From assembly GCA_029167045.1 (NCBI GenBank), contig JARFPK010000007.1, positions 1 through 64,000 of the forward strand: a DNA stretch of 64,000 nucleotides, given 5' to 3'. Under the pieces are notes generated by a model that saw only the letters and a list, made by a program, of their open reading frames with translations, did no database searches and was not told the origin of the DNA. Positions 1 to 9,717 of the stretch are shown in pieces. This DNA comes from Candidatus Methanocrinis natronophilus (lineage in GTDB: Archaea > Halobacteriota > Methanosarcinia > Methanotrichales > Methanotrichaceae). A program made the position numbers and the translations under genes. Numbering within the stretch: position 1 is the first letter of the stretch; every line of letters begins with the position of its first letter.

Positions 1-1
1 G

Positions 2-547
2 GCGGCGGAGATCTCCGCCCTATGCTCCGCCTCCGCCGCTTCAGTGGCGACCGCCTCCGGGGCCGGGGAGATGGAGGAGATCTGGGCCGCCCGCCGGCTC
101 GTGGGGGCGGCCGTCTCCCGCCTCGACCCGACGAAGAGCCGCATCTACGTCGGCGAGGACGTCGGCGTCCCCATCAAGATGATCCCGGCGCTGATAAGGG
201 AGGTGGCGGAGATCTCGGACCGGTTCGGTATCCCGGCGATGAAGTACGGCCACATCGGCGACGGAAACCTCCACGTCGCCCTCTTCATCGACGTTCTGGA
301 TGACGAAGAGAGGGCGAGGCTCGCCGGGGCGGCCGACGCCATCCACCGGGCGGCGATCCGCCTCGGGGGGACGGTCAGCTCCGAACACGGGATCGGCGCC
401 GCCCGGTCGGAGTACATGATGGAACAAGTGGGCTCCGGCGCCCTCTCGGTGATGAGGGCGATAAAGGGGGCTCTGGACCCGCGAGGGATCATGAACCCCG
501 GAAAGCTCGGCCTCGAGGGCGGCCCCTCCCCGGGGGGCGACGGATGA
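2..547 (+). CDS. FAD-linked oxidase, C-terminal part (GlcD/D-lactate dehydrogenase type), cut by window edge
   Basis: The reading frame is open from base 2, so the N-terminal FAD-binding (PCMH) domain lies outside the window. The visible part is the C-terminal substrate and cap domain of the glycolate oxidase/D-lactate dehydrogenase flavoprotein family. The family signatures KYGHIGDGNLH and SSEHGIG are present, and the end KGALDPRGIMNPGKL is typical. Such enzymes oxidise a 2-hydroxy acid and pass electrons to an Fe-S partner. The stop overlaps the next gene, a CCG-domain Fe-S protein, by 4 bp (ATGA), so the two are translationally coupled and probably form one complex. The exact substrate cannot be told from sequence. 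Confidence 0.9.
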   Translation, partial: AAEISALCSASAASVATASGAGEMEEIWAARRLVGAAVSRLDPTKSRIYVGEDVGVPIKMIPALIREVAEISDRFGIPAMKYGHIGDGNLHVALFIDVLDDEERARLAGAADAIHRAAIRLGGTVSSEHGIGAARSEYMMEQVGSGALSVMRAIKGALDPRGIMNPGKLGLEGGPSPGGDG

Positions 548-1743
548 GGGGGATGAAGAGAGAGGCGGAGGATTCGAGGAGCCGGGCCAAGACGAAGAAC
601 AAGAACAAGACCAAGAACAAGACCAAGAACAAGACCGAGACGAAGACCGAGGCGGAGATCGAGACTGCCGGGATCTCCATCGACCCCCGGGCCCTGGAGG
701 TCTGCGTCCGGTGCGGCACCTGCCGGTCGGTCTGCCCCGCCTTCGAGGTCCTCGGCTGGGAGTCGCGAAATACCCGGGGGAGGATCATGGTGGCAAAAGC
801 CCTAGGCGAAGGGCTCACCCCCGACGCCTCCGTCCTCGAGAGCCTCAACACCTGCACCACCTGCGGTATCTGCGCCGCGAGCTGCCCCGCGGGGGCAAAC
901 CCCCCCGAGATCGTCCAGGAGGCGAGGAAGGGGCTCGTCTCCCAGGGGATCATGACCGAGGCCCAGGCCGGTTTCAGGACTAAGGTGGCGGGGAGCGGCA
1001 ACACCTTCGGCGAGGCCGGCGAGAGGCTCGCCTGGCTCTCGGACGCCGGCGCCATAAAAGAGAAGGCCGAGGCCGTCTACTTCGTCGGCTGCCTCGACTC
1101 CTACCGCTACCCAGAGGTGGCGGCAAAGACCTTCAGAATCCTAAAGCTGTTCGGCGTCTCCCTCCTCCGGGAGGAGAGGTGCTGCGGTTCTCCCCTCATC
1201 AGGACCGGCTCTTCGGCTGGGAAGGTCATGGAGGAGAACCTGCGCCAGATCCGGGAGATGGGAGCAAAGACCGTCGTCACCGGATGCGCCGGCTGCCTCT
1301 CGACCCTCAAGAGGTACTACCCCCCCGAGTTTGAGGTGGTGAGCGTCCCCGAGTTCCTCGCCGGGCGGCTCTCGGAGCTTGGACCAAGGCGGCTCGACCT
1401 GACCGTCACCTACCACGACCCCTGCCATCTGGGCAGGCACGCCGGGGTCTACGACCCCCCCCGGAATGTGATAAAGGCGATCTGCCGCCTCGTGGAGATG
1501 AATAGGAGCCGGGAGGACGCCCGGTGCTGCGGCGGCGGGGGCGGCGTCCGGGCCGGATACCCCGACCTATCCCTCCAGATCGCCAAGCTCAGGCTCCAGG
1601 ACGTGCCGGACGGCGTCGATGCCATCGTCTCCTGCTGCCCCCTCTGCATCAGGAACCTCTCGGACGCCGGGGCCGGAGCCGGAGCTGGGATCGAGGTGAT
1701 CGACCTCATAGACCTGGTGGCGAGGGCGATAGATCCTGCCTGA
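544..1743 (+). CDS. (Fe-S)-binding CCG-domain protein, GlcF/HdrD-like
   Basis: This is an electron-transfer subunit with two N-terminal [4Fe-4S] motifs, CxxCxxCxxxC at about residues 54-64 and 104-114. Two C-terminal cysteine-rich CCG domains follow (CCGSPL near residue 215 and CCGGGGGVR near residue 335), as in GlcF, LutA and the HdrD subunit. The start overlaps the upstream flavoprotein stop (ATGA); a second ATG lies at 553. Together the pair resembles a glycolate/D-lactate oxidase feeding electrons to a membrane carrier or heterodisulfide-type acceptor. The segment at residues 16-40 is a low-complexity Lys/Asn/Thr/Glu linker encoded by a tandem DNA repeat and is not part of the usual family fold. 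Confidence 0.85.
   Translation: MRGMKREAEDSRSRAKTKNKNKTKNKTKNKTETKTEAEIETAGISIDPRALEVCVRCGTCRSVCPAFEVLGWESRNTRGRIMVAKALGEGLTPDASVLESLNTCTTCGICAASCPAGANPPEIVQEARKGLVSQGIMTEAQAGFRTKVAGSGNTFGEAGERLAWLSDAGAIKEKAEAVYFVGCLDSYRYPEVAAKTFRILKLFGVSLLREERCCGSPLIRTGSSAGKVMEENLRQIREMGAKTVVTGCAGCLSTLKRYYPPEFEVVSVPEFLAGRLSELGPRRLDLTVTYHDPCHLGRHAGVYDPPRNVIKAICRLVEMNRSREDARCCGGGGGVRAGYPDLSLQIAKLRLQDVPDGVDAIVSCCPLCIRNLSDAGAGAGAGIEVIDLIDLVARAIDPA
591..655 (+). repeat. 12-bp coding tandem repeat (Lys/Asn/Thr tract)
   Basis: Copies of a roughly 12-bp unit, AAGACCAAGAAC with variants, run through the 5' end of the CCG protein gene. They encode alternating K-N-K-T residues. The unit is a multiple of three, so copy-number change would lengthen or shorten the linker without shifting the frame. 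Confidence 0.75.
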
Positions 1744-1908
1744 CGGCGGCCGGCGGGCCTTGGATAGAGATCCGGAGATCGGCTCCCTCGCCGAGAGGTC
1801 CGCCTCCACACTTTAAAAACCAATCCCGAACCTCTTTAGCCACCTTCTTCATAGGATCCGGCAAATTTATCAGGTTCCTCGGGCTTAACCAGCCGGTTGA
1901 GGATGACC

Positions 1909-2379
1909 ATGGCTCCTAGATGCGGACCCTGCGATTTTGATCCTGAGGAGAAGGGGATCTACACCATCGTCCTGCGGCTCCGCAGCGACGCGATCGTCGA
2001 GGTCGGATCCCTGGGACCGGTCACCTTCAGGGCCGGCTGGTACGCCTACACCGGCTCGGCCCGGGGGACCGGCGGCTTCAAGCGGGTCCTCCGCCACATA
2101 GCGGTGATGGAGGGGTTGAACGTTACCAGAAGGTGGCACATCGACCACCTCCTACCCCTGGCGGAGGTGGTGGAGGTGGTGGCGACGCCGACCGGCGAGG
2201 ACCTGGAGTGCTCCGTAGCCCGGAGGATAGGCGAGAGATTTCCTTCCGTCCGGGGCTTTGGCTCCTCCGACTGCTCCTGCCCGTCCCACCTCCACTACTC
2301 CGGGGGGGTGGAGATCGTCCAGGCGGTCCGGGAGGCCCACGGATCCGCATCATCATCGGCATCATCATCATCGGGATAG
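1909..2379 (+). CDS. DUF123 / Uri-superfamily GIY-YIG-like protein
   Basis: This short protein of about 156 aa has the DUF123 (COG1833, Uri endonuclease-like) pattern: GIYTIVL near the N terminus, GWYAYTGSA, then HIDHLL and a Cys-rich SSDCSCPSHLHY segment. The family carries a GIY-YIG-like fold and is widespread in archaea, but its target is unknown. The ATG at 1909 is preferred because GAGG lies 6 nt upstream; TTG 1897 and ATG 1903 are in frame. A TATA-like AAATTTATC sits at about 1862-1870, giving a very short leader. The last 12 residues are a Ser/Ala/Gly tail encoded by repeated TCA/TCG codons, probably disordered. Confidence 0.8.
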   Translation: MAPRCGPCDFDPEEKGIYTIVLRLRSDAIVEVGSLGPVTFRAGWYAYTGSARGTGGFKRVLRHIAVMEGLNVTRRWHIDHLLPLAEVVEVVATPTGEDLECSVARRIGERFPSVRGFGSSDCSCPSHLHYSGGVEIVQAVREAHGSASSSASSSSG

Positions 2380-2457
2380 GCATCGGTTTCGGCGTCGGCG
2401 TCCGTCGGACCCTCCACCTCCATCCCCGGATCCTGCGGCGTCCGTCGGATGGAGGGG

Positions 2458-3684
2458 TCATATGAGGAGGTGCCACCGGAGGACGGCGGCTGCGAAGACC
2501 AAGAGGCCGCAGAGGGTGAGGGGGAGGGTGTACCAGAGGAGCGCCTCCTTCAGGTTCGAGCCGGTTGTCTCCTTCACCAGCCAGAAGTAGGGGTCGCTGA
2601 AGCTCGATAGGGCGAAGGCCCCCGCCGATATGAGGAAGAGGAGGGTGACCGGCTCCAGGGGGTATCCCCTCATCATCTCGGCGGCGATCACCACCGTCAC
2701 CACCCTCGACCCCTGGGCGAGCTGGATGAGGGAGGCCGCCAGGAAGGGGAGGAGGAGGACGGGGACGACCGGCCCGAGGGTGGCGTATAGCTCGGGACCG
2801 ATGCCGCCCTGGGCGACAACGTATCCGAAGGCTCCGGCGCCACAGAGGTCGAAGATGATCGTCCCCGCCCTCCTCGTCGCCCTCTTGATCATATCACCCG
2901 CCTCCTTCTTTGCCAGGGCTGCCGAGAGGAGAGCCCCCGAGAGGAGGGCTACATCCGGCGATCCGACGAGCCAGGCAGCCGGATGGAGGACCCCCAGGAG
3001 GATCATGGCCAGGGGGAGGATGAGGGGGGCCCAGGATAGGAGCCTCGACGGGAGGGGCCCCTCCCCGGAAGGGGCGTGAGCCCCGACGGCGGGAAAGCGC
3101 GCCATCCAGATGAGAACGGGGACGAAGAGGAGGAGGGATACGGGGAGGCCGAACTTCAGCGCCTCCGCTGGGGAGACCGCAAGGGACCCCGTGAGGGTGA
3201 CCAGGACCGGGGACGGGTAGACGAGGTTGAAGGATATGATGGAGAAGACCGCCGCCGAGAAGAGGAACCTCCTCTCATGCCCCCCGGCCTTCCTCCCCAT
3301 CTCCCTCACCACCGGCTCCAGGATCATGTAAGAGGTGATGGAGCACATCGCCGGGAGGGCGACGATGTATCCAGATAGCCCCGAGGCGAGGGACCCCCTC
3401 CTCCTCCCTACGAGGGCGAGAAGGTCTGAAACGACCCTATCCTCACCCCCCGACCTCCTCAGATGCTCGGCGATCACCGACCCCGAGAAGACGATGATGG
3501 CGAGGGCGGAGAATATCCGGGCGAGCCCCGCTGTCATGTAGCCGATGAGATCCGGCCCCATCCCCAATAGGAGGCCGTAGACGAGGGAGGCTACGAGGAG
3601 GCTTAGGAAGGGGGAGAGGCCCGTCTTCACCGTCAGGAGGGCTACCAGGAGGATGGCCAGGACGAAGGCGGCTAGGGGGTCCAT
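2458..3684 (-). CDS. GntP-family permease (gluconate:H+ symporter type)
   Basis: This is a very hydrophobic protein of about 408 aa with at least ten predicted membrane segments and no soluble domain. Its length and pattern (long N-terminal hydrophobic pair, GLSGYIVALPAM and a conserved PSPVLVTLTG loop, a second half with LLLPFLAASLIQLAQGS) fit the GntP/DUF401 permease family, which imports organic acids such as gluconate. The ATG at 3684 is preferred over the in-frame TTG immediately upstream. No sugar-acid catabolic gene lies beside it, so the substrate is open. It is divergently placed to the large secreted protein at 3873. Confidence 0.75.
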   Translation of the reverse strand: MDPLAAFVLAILLVALLTVKTGLSPFLSLLVASLVYGLLLGMGPDLIGYMTAGLARIFSALAIIVFSGSVIAEHLRRSGGEDRVVSDLLALVGRRRGSLASGLSGYIVALPAMCSITSYMILEPVVREMGRKAGGHERRFLFSAAVFSIISFNLVYPSPVLVTLTGSLAVSPAEALKFGLPVSLLLFVPVLIWMARFPAVGAHAPSGEGPLPSRLLSWAPLILPLAMILLGVLHPAAWLVGSPDVALLSGALLSAALAKKEAGDMIKRATRRAGTIIFDLCGAGAFGYVVAQGGIGPELYATLGPVVPVLLLPFLAASLIQLAQGSRVVTVVIAAEMMRGYPLEPVTLLFLISAGAFALSSFSDPYFWLVKETTGSNLKEALLWYTLPLTLCGLLVFAAAVLRWHLLI

Positions 3685-3872
3685 CAAGGAGTTATATCAG
3701 TCCAAACTTATAAAAGGTACCCTCGGATATCATCACATTAATATCTTAAATGATCTCTCGGTATCTCGGAGGGTCGATGGAGACTTCATTCTTATATATC
3801 AGATTCCCGCCTAATTGTTCCGAAATTCCTTTATAGAAGAAAAACAATAAAACGTTTGCTCAGGGGGAGCTT

Positions 3873-6800
3873 ATGAAGGGCGGCTGCAGAAATATATCCC
3901 CCGAATGGGGCGGAGCTGTTCGTTTTATATGTCTAGCTGGCCTCATCCTAATTTTTTTCTCACTTCCCCTCGCCTCTGCCTGGTCTCTTCCCTTCTCTAT
4001 CCCCTTTCTTTCGAGCTCCGACGGTGGGCCGGAGATCTTCCTGGAAGTGGACCAGATCCTGGTGGATCAGGGTAAACCGGCGAGTTACACCATAAATCTT
4101 AGAAACTCTGGGAAGTTGACCCTGACGGATATCTCCTTGAGGGACAACTTCGGACAGGCGGGGTTCGTAGCCCGCCTCCAGGAAGGGGAGGCGGTCACCC
4201 TCTCCAGGACCACGCCGCCCCTCGCCACCAGCACCCGGCTCGAGGTGGTGGCGACCTCCGGGGGCGAGGAGATATGCAGGGCCGAGGCCCGCCTCCAGGT
4301 AGGCCTCCCCGGAGAGGGTATCTCGATACCGGACCTCGATTTCGAGAGGTCGATCCCGATAGATGACCGCAGGCTGAGGACGATGTCCACCTCCGCCGAG
4401 ATCGAGCTGGCGGTGGGAGCCGACCCCCCCGCCGTCAGGCCGGGGGAGAGGACGACGGTGAGGATGACCGTCACCAACCGAGGGCAACCCCCCCTGAGGG
4501 GGGTTGAAATAAACGGCCCGGGCTTCGCTGTCGAGGCCGGCGACCTCTCCCCCGGGGAGTCGAAGACCTTCTCAAGAACCCTGACGATAGCAGGAGACCT
4601 CTCGGCGGAGGTTGTAGCCGCCGGGACCACCGATGCCGGCGAGAAGGCGTCAGATAAGAGATCCCTGATGGTGGCTGCCAAAAGCTCGGACCTCTCCGTC
4701 ACCGTCATCTCAGATCCGGGGTCATCAGGCCAGCCCGCCACCACCGAGTACAGGATCGCGAACAGCGGCGAGGAGTTTCTGAGCAGGGTAACCCTCAAAG
4801 ATGGGGATGGGGCCACCCTCGGGATCCTCGCCCGACTGGGTGCGGGAGAGTCTAAGAGCCTCACCCGGACGAGCCTGCGGGGCGAGGACCCCCGGGGGCC
4901 TATCGAGGTCTCAGCGGTCTCATCTGGTGGAAGGACGGTTACAGGAGATGTGATACTCCGCCCCGCGGCCACCAGCCCCGAGACGGATCCGTCCCGAAAG
5001 ACCACCAGGTCCGGCTCCTCCTCCGCCCCATCCCCGGGGTTTGTACCGAATTTTGAGGAGATGGCCTTTGAACTGAGCTTCGATGAGATCGACGCTGGAT
5101 TCGACCTCTTCGGCGCGAGATCCGAGGGCGGCGACGTAAGAAGCAGCCGCCCCCGACCCCAGGGATCGGGATATGACCCCTTGTTTGATGCGGGATTTGA
5201 CTTCGCCGATCTCCACCTCTTCACCGGCCTTCCCACCCCGTCGGCCGTTGGGAGCGGTGAGGCGGTCGCCCCTCCGGCCGGAAGGGAGAGGGAAACCGGC
5301 TCGCCGAAGCTGGTCGTCACCCTCCAGGTCAACAGGACCAGGGTCCACCAGGGGGATACGGTAGGTTACAGGGCCGTCGCCGTCAACCGGGGGACGGCGA
5401 GCCTCTTCGATCTGGAGCTAAGATGCGGCGATGAGACGGCAACCGCCCCCCGCCTCGCCCCCGGAGACGGCCTCCCCCTAGAAGGAGCGGTCATAGCTGA
5501 TGGAAACCTCAACCTCACGGCCGCCGCCAGGGGCAGGGGTGAGGGAGGTCCAGAGCTCTCCGACGAGGCGACCCTCGATATAGTGGCGATATCGCCAGAC
5601 CTGAAGGTCGAGGTCTACAAGGAACCCGAGAAGATCTCCCGGGGGGAGAGGATCTCCATCACCGTACGGTTGGAGAACGTCGGCGACGACCCCCTCTCAG
5701 AGGTGAGGGTCTCTGACGAGATCGGCGAGATAGGAAGGATCCCGGTCCTGAGACCCGGCGAAGTTAGGCTCCTCACCAGGAACACCACCCTCGACGAGAG
5801 CCTCGAAGACGTGGTGAGGGTGGAAGCCATCGATTCTGCCGGGTTCCGCCTCCAGAGGTCTATGGTTCTGACGCTTCAGCTCCTGGCCCCGGGGCTTCAT
5901 CTGACCGTCGATCCCGGAGAGGTCGCCACCTATCCGGGAGAGGCGGCGGAGGTGGTCTGGACCATAAGAAACTCCGGAGAGGTGGACCTTCTGGACGTCA
6001 CCTTCGAGGTGGAGGGGATGAGCAGGTTCAGGCTCCCCGCCGTCCCCGCCGGCGGTTCAATGCCGGTATCCACCGTCCATCTCGCCGAAGAGAGCCGGCA
6101 GGTCATGGGCCGGGCCGAAGGGAGGACCGCCGGAGGCGAGACGGTATTCGCAACAGAAGCCCTGAAGATCAGGGTGGTATCCCCGGGGATCGGCCTCAGC
6201 GTCAAGCCCTCCGGGGTGGAGGCGAGCCAGAAGAGGCCCTTCAACCTCACCTTCGTGGTGACCAACACCGGTGACGACGTCCTCAGGGACGTGACCCTCT
6301 TGGAGAAGAGCCTTGGAACCCTCGAGAGGATCGGGAGGCTCGAAGCCGGAGACTTCAAAGTTGTGACCATCGACTTCCTCGCCGAGAAGAACACCACCTT
6401 CCGCCTCGAGGCGGCAGGGACCGACTCCAGAGGGGAGGTCTGGAGAGATTCCCGGGAGGTGGGGGTGAAGATCGTCTCCGCCTCCATATCCCTCACCGTC
6501 AGGGCCGAACCGGCCCAGATCGCCCCCGGCGGGACTGTGGAAGTCGTCTCCACCGTCGAGAATAGGGGGGATTCCCCCATATTCAGCACCTTCATCATGA
6601 CCTCCTCCCTGGAGCACCTTGGGACGATAGACTACATCTCCCCCGGATCCAGCAGGACGGTGGTTAAGAGGATAGAGGCGTCATCGGATATAGAGGAGGA
6701 GATAACCGCCGAAGGCTTCACGAGGGAGAGGACGTCGGTGAGGGACACCGACGTCCTCCGGGTGGTGGTAAAAGAGCCGGAGACCTACCCCCGGAAGGAC

Positions 6801-8744
6801 CATCCCCGGGAGGAACCCGATCCTTCCGCACCTGCGGTATCAGGCCGTGGTTCCGCCGGGTCCGTCCCGGTGGAGGAGTTGGTGGAGGAGTCGGCGGGTT
6901 ATGAGGGTAGGGAGGTGAGAAGAGACGACCCCGCCCTCCGCGAAGACGGAGGCTATGGGGTGGCAGGCCTCTTGAACCGACTCAGGGAGATCTTGGAGGA
7001 GTTCAGGATGAAGAAAGATGGCTCCAAGGCCGGATCCTCCATCAAGGACGGCTTCCCTGAAGGATCGCAGGCCGGATACGCCTCGGCCGGAGTACGGGAG
7101 AGAGGGCTTTATCCCACCCCAGCCCAGGGGCCTCTATACGCCCCCCAGGGCGGCGAGAGGGTGGATCCGCCCCTCTCCCCAGGTAGCGCCCTTCCGGAGG
7201 GGGCGAGGTACGCGCCGTCGATGGGGGAGACCCTGGCTTCCTCTGCCTCCGGGAAGACGGTCCCCGGCGCCTCAGGGTACACCTATTCTCCGGTAGAGTC
7301 GGCCTCAGGGAAGGAGACCGGGGCTCTTGGACACCCATCCTCAATCGGCGGGATGGCTTCGTCATATCTATCATCTCCGGGGAGATCTCCGGAGAGACCG
7401 CCGGGGAGTGGAGGATACACCTACTCGTCCAGCGCCCCCGCCATCTCATACCTCTCGTCTCCATCGGCGATTCCCGGAGGCGGTGCTAGCTACGCATCCG
7501 CCTCCGGCGATCCCTTCTCGTCCCTCTCCTCCCCCGCCGGGATCTCTCCCGCCATAACGGGACCATCGACCCCTGTCGGTCGCGAGAGCGCCGACCCCAG
7601 GTCTGCCCTGGAGGCATCCGCCAAGGTGGCCGAGCCGGAAGGGGTGTTGGGGATCCCCGGCGGCCAGATCTCCGCCCAGGTCTCGCCCGGTTACGCCGGG
7701 GCATCGGCCCCGGCAGGAACCCCGGCCCAAGAGAGAGCCACCCTCTCCAGGTCGCCGGCCAAGAACATCAGGCTCAAGGTAGGCGATATCGGCACCATCG
7801 AGATCGACCGACCCCCGAAGATCATCGATGTCGGGGCGTTCCCACCGGATCCGACGGCCTGGACTCCGGTGATGGTGGTGGTCCACGCCACCGACGATAT
7901 TGGGGTCAGATCGGTGGATATGCTCTGGAATATACCCAGCGCCACCGTCAGCAGGATGGACCTGGGCGACATCAACAGGATCAACTCCCAGAAGATGAAG
8001 CTCGAGGATGGAGACGCGAGAGAAGGCTACTGGAGCTACGAGATCCCTGGTCAGGCTCCAGGAACCTACATGGCGGTCTTCGTCAGAGTGAGCGACGGTG
8101 AAAGGTGGGCCGAAGACGGCCCGTACATCCTCTTCTGGTCAAGCAAGCCCCCTGAAGAGGGGCCAAGAAAGGTCCCTAGCCAGGAGAGGGGTCCTCTCGT
8201 CCAGGACGACCTCCCCACGGCTTCGGCGAGGGGAGAGAAGACGACGGAGATGAGGGGTGACGGTATGCTCTTCGTCGAGTCGACGACCGTCATCGGGAGG
8301 GGTGACGTCTCCATTAAAAACGAGTTCAGAGAATCGTCAGCCCTATACAGGGAGGTCCTCGACGGCAGTGGATCGATAGAGATGCAGTCCGATAAGAAGA
8401 TAAACAGAGGAAATCCCGTAGTCAACATAACCGACAGCCGTGTTCTGGTCTTTGATCAGGGAGTCTTAAAGGGATCGAAGCTGATGCAATCTCCAGGCTT
8501 CCACGGCGGTATGGGGGCGAGCGTCCTTGAGCGGTTCAACGCCACCACCCTTGAGAAGAGGGAGACCGGTACCATATCCTCGGTCAACAGAGCGGATAAC
8601 GTCCTCCTCTTCAACACCCAGCAGGCCTTCGAAGGGATATGGGGGACCAGAACCGAGTACTCCAGCTTCAACAAGAGGATAAAAGCCGACCAGAGGCTGA
8701 GCGGGACCTTCGAGACCCAAAGGAGGATAACCTTCGAGGACTAG
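3873..8744 (+). CDS. Giant secreted CARDB/DUF11-type repeat protein
   Basis: This 1623-aa protein begins with a signal sequence (hydrophobic stretch at about residues 17-36 ending LASAWS). At least nine Ig-like repeats of about 100 aa follow, each with a pattern such as V-x-Y-x-I-x-N-x-G-x-x-x-L-x-x-V and a distal L-x-x-G-E-x-x-x-L. These are CARDB/DUF11-like adhesion modules. Residues about 1050-1290 are a Ser/Gly/Pro/Tyr-rich low-complexity stalk. After it come another Ig-like domain and a polar C-terminal domain rich in short repeated strands. There is no LPXTG or clear C-terminal anchor. It is probably an envelope or sheath component. TATA-like elements lie at about 3791-3800 and 3829-3839. 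The coding sequence is uninterrupted despite its size. Confidence 0.8.
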   Translation: MKGGCRNISPEWGGAVRFICLAGLILIFFSLPLASAWSLPFSIPFLSSSDGGPEIFLEVDQILVDQGKPASYTINLRNSGKLTLTDISLRDNFGQAGFVARLQEGEAVTLSRTTPPLATSTRLEVVATSGGEEICRAEARLQVGLPGEGISIPDLDFERSIPIDDRRLRTMSTSAEIELAVGADPPAVRPGERTTVRMTVTNRGQPPLRGVEINGPGFAVEAGDLSPGESKTFSRTLTIAGDLSAEVVAAGTTDAGEKASDKRSLMVAAKSSDLSVTVISDPGSSGQPATTEYRIANSGEEFLSRVTLKDGDGATLGILARLGAGESKSLTRTSLRGEDPRGPIEVSAVSSGGRTVTGDVILRPAATSPETDPSRKTTRSGSSSAPSPGFVPNFEEMAFELSFDEIDAGFDLFGARSEGGDVRSSRPRPQGSGYDPLFDAGFDFADLHLFTGLPTPSAVGSGEAVAPPAGRERETGSPKLVVTLQVNRTRVHQGDTVGYRAVAVNRGTASLFDLELRCGDETATAPRLAPGDGLPLEGAVIADGNLNLTAAARGRGEGGPELSDEATLDIVAISPDLKVEVYKEPEKISRGERISITVRLENVGDDPLSEVRVSDEIGEIGRIPVLRPGEVRLLTRNTTLDESLEDVVRVEAIDSAGFRLQRSMVLTLQLLAPGLHLTVDPGEVATYPGEAAEVVWTIRNSGEVDLLDVTFEVEGMSRFRLPAVPAGGSMPVSTVHLAEESRQVMGRAEGRTAGGETVFATEALKIRVVSPGIGLSVKPSGVEASQKRPFNLTFVVTNTGDDVLRDVTLLEKSLGTLERIGRLEAGDFKVVTIDFLAEKNTTFRLEAAGTDSRGEVWRDSREVGVKIVSASISLTVRAEPAQIAPGGTVEVVSTVENRGDSPIFSTFIMTSSLEHLGTIDYISPGSSRTVVKRIEASSDIEEEITAEGFTRERTSVRDTDVLRVVVKEPETYPRKDHPREEPDPSAPAVSGRGSAGSVPVEELVEESAGYEGREVRRDDPALREDGGYGVAGLLNRLREILEEFRMKKDGSKAGSSIKDGFPEGSQAGYASAGVRERGLYPTPAQGPLYAPQGGERVDPPLSPGSALPEGARYAPSMGETLASSASGKTVPGASGYTYSPVESASGKETGALGHPSSIGGMASSYLSSPGRSPERPPGSGGYTYSSSAPAISYLSSPSAIPGGGASYASASGDPFSSLSSPAGISPAITGPSTPVGRESADPRSALEASAKVAEPEGVLGIPGGQISAQVSPGYAGASAPAGTPAQERATLSRSPAKNIRLKVGDIGTIEIDRPPKIIDVGAFPPDPTAWTPVMVVVHATDDIGVRSVDMLWNIPSATVSRMDLGDINRINSQKMKLEDGDAREGYWSYEIPGQAPGTYMAVFVRVSDGERWAEDGPYILFWSSKPPEEGPRKVPSQERGPLVQDDLPTASARGEKTTEMRGDGMLFVESTTVIGRGDVSIKNEFRESSALYREVLDGSGSIEMQSDKKINRGNPVVNITDSRVLVFDQGVLKGSKLMQSPGFHGGMGASVLERFNATTLEKRETGTISSVNRADNVLLFNTQQAFEGIWGTRTEYSSFNKRIKADQRLSGTFETQRRITFED

Positions 8745-8767
8745 GGGAAGGATCAAACATCTCTTAA

Positions 8768-9130
8768 CTACGGCCTTCCGGCCCTGATCGCTCCCTTCCA
8801 GATCTCGTCGGCCCTGTCCACCGCCGCCACGATCTGATCGTGGATCTCTATCCGGTGCTTTATGTCTCCAGCCTGAAGGGCGCTATCTACGGCGAGCCTC
8901 ACCATCTCCCTGCTCTCGACCCTTAGCTCCTCGGACTCCTGCCACATCTCCTCAGCGGCCGCCGGGTCCTCTGGCCGCAGGTCGATCGATCGTCTCCGAA
9001 GGTCGTCAGATCTTCTCAAGAGTTCAGAAGCCTCCTCCTTGAGCCTCTGCGACTCCTCCGCCAGCCTCTTCATATCCTCCTCCATCTCTTCAAAGGACCT
9101 CTCTACAAACTCATCTTCTATCCCCAACAT
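8768..9130 (-). CDS. Small coiled-coil protein downstream of pdxT
   Basis: A 120-aa, highly charged protein that is almost entirely alpha-helical, with heptad-like Leu/Ile/Met spacing (FEEMEEDMKRLAEESQRL and onward). It has no membrane segment, Cys cluster or known catalytic motif. The start ATG overlaps the 3' end of pdxT, and a strong GAGGTGA lies 6 nt upstream inside pdxT, so it is translated as part of the pdxS-pdxT operon. I do not recognise the family. It could be a scaffold or regulator of its neighbours, but that is only inferred from position. Confidence 0.7.
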   Translation of the reverse strand: MLGIEDEFVERSFEEMEEDMKRLAEESQRLKEEASELLRRSDDLRRRSIDLRPEDPAAAEEMWQESEELRVESREMVRLAVDSALQAGDIKHRIEIHDQIVAAVDRADEIWKGAIRAGRP

Positions 9131-9716
9131 CGGTCTTCACCTCCTGGATCATCCTCAAAAATATATCGTGGAACCTGCCGTCCGCCGTCAGCTCTGGGTG
9201 GAAGGCGAGCCCCAAAAGGCGGCTCTGCTTCACCGCCACCGCAGCGTCATCGATCTTTGCCAGGACCTCCACGTCCCGGGACCAGCCGACTATGGCAGGT
9301 GCCCTTATGAAGACGCCCCGGTAAGGAGATGCGAATCCCTCCACCTCTATATCCGCCTCGAAGGACTCCTTCTGGGAGCCGAAGGCGTTCCTTCCAACCC
9401 TGACCTTCAGAAGGCCCAGGGGAACGAACCTCGTTTCCTCGACGATCTCCTCGGAGATGACGATGAGCCCCGCGCATGTGGCCATGATGGGAACCCCGGA
9501 CCCGGCTGCAGCCCTTATCTCCTCGCCGACTCCGGTTCGGGCGAGGTGCCTTGAGATGGTGGTGCTCTCCCCGCCGGGGAGGATTACGCCGTCACAGCCG
9601 GGAACGATCCCGGGCCCCCGGATCTCCACCACCAAATCATCTCCATCCAGGGACAGCTCCATCGCCTTGACGTGCTCTGAGACGTCCCCCTGGAAAGCGA
9701 CGACGCCGACCTTTAA
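9111..9716 (-). CDS. pdxT: Pyridoxal 5'-phosphate synthase glutaminase subunit PdxT (no canonical start)
   Basis: This is a class I glutaminase that supplies ammonia to PdxS. The catalytic triad is visible: the Cys in MATCAGLIVIS, and His and Glu in AFHPELT near the C terminus. The substrate loop is ILPGGESTTISRHL. The first in-frame ATG (9662) would remove the family's conserved first beta strand. That strand is nevertheless encoded upstream in frame (LKVGVVAFQGDVSEHVKA, from about 9716), directly after the pdxS stop. No ATG, GTG or TTG is available there; the codon at the expected start is TTA (9714-9716). I annotate from that codon because of the conserved protein sequence. The reason for the missing start is unresolved. 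Confidence 0.85.
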   Translation of the reverse strand, partial: LKVGVVAFQGDVSEHVKAMELSLDGDDLVVEIRGPGIVPGCDGVILPGGESTTISRHLARTGVGEEIRAAAGSGVPIMATCAGLIVISEEIVEETRFVPLGLLKVRVGRNAFGSQKESFEADIEVEGFASPYRGVFIRAPAIVGWSRDVEVLAKIDDAAVAVKQSRLLGLAFHPELTADGRFHDIFLRMIQEVKTDVGDRR

Positions 9717-9717
9717 T

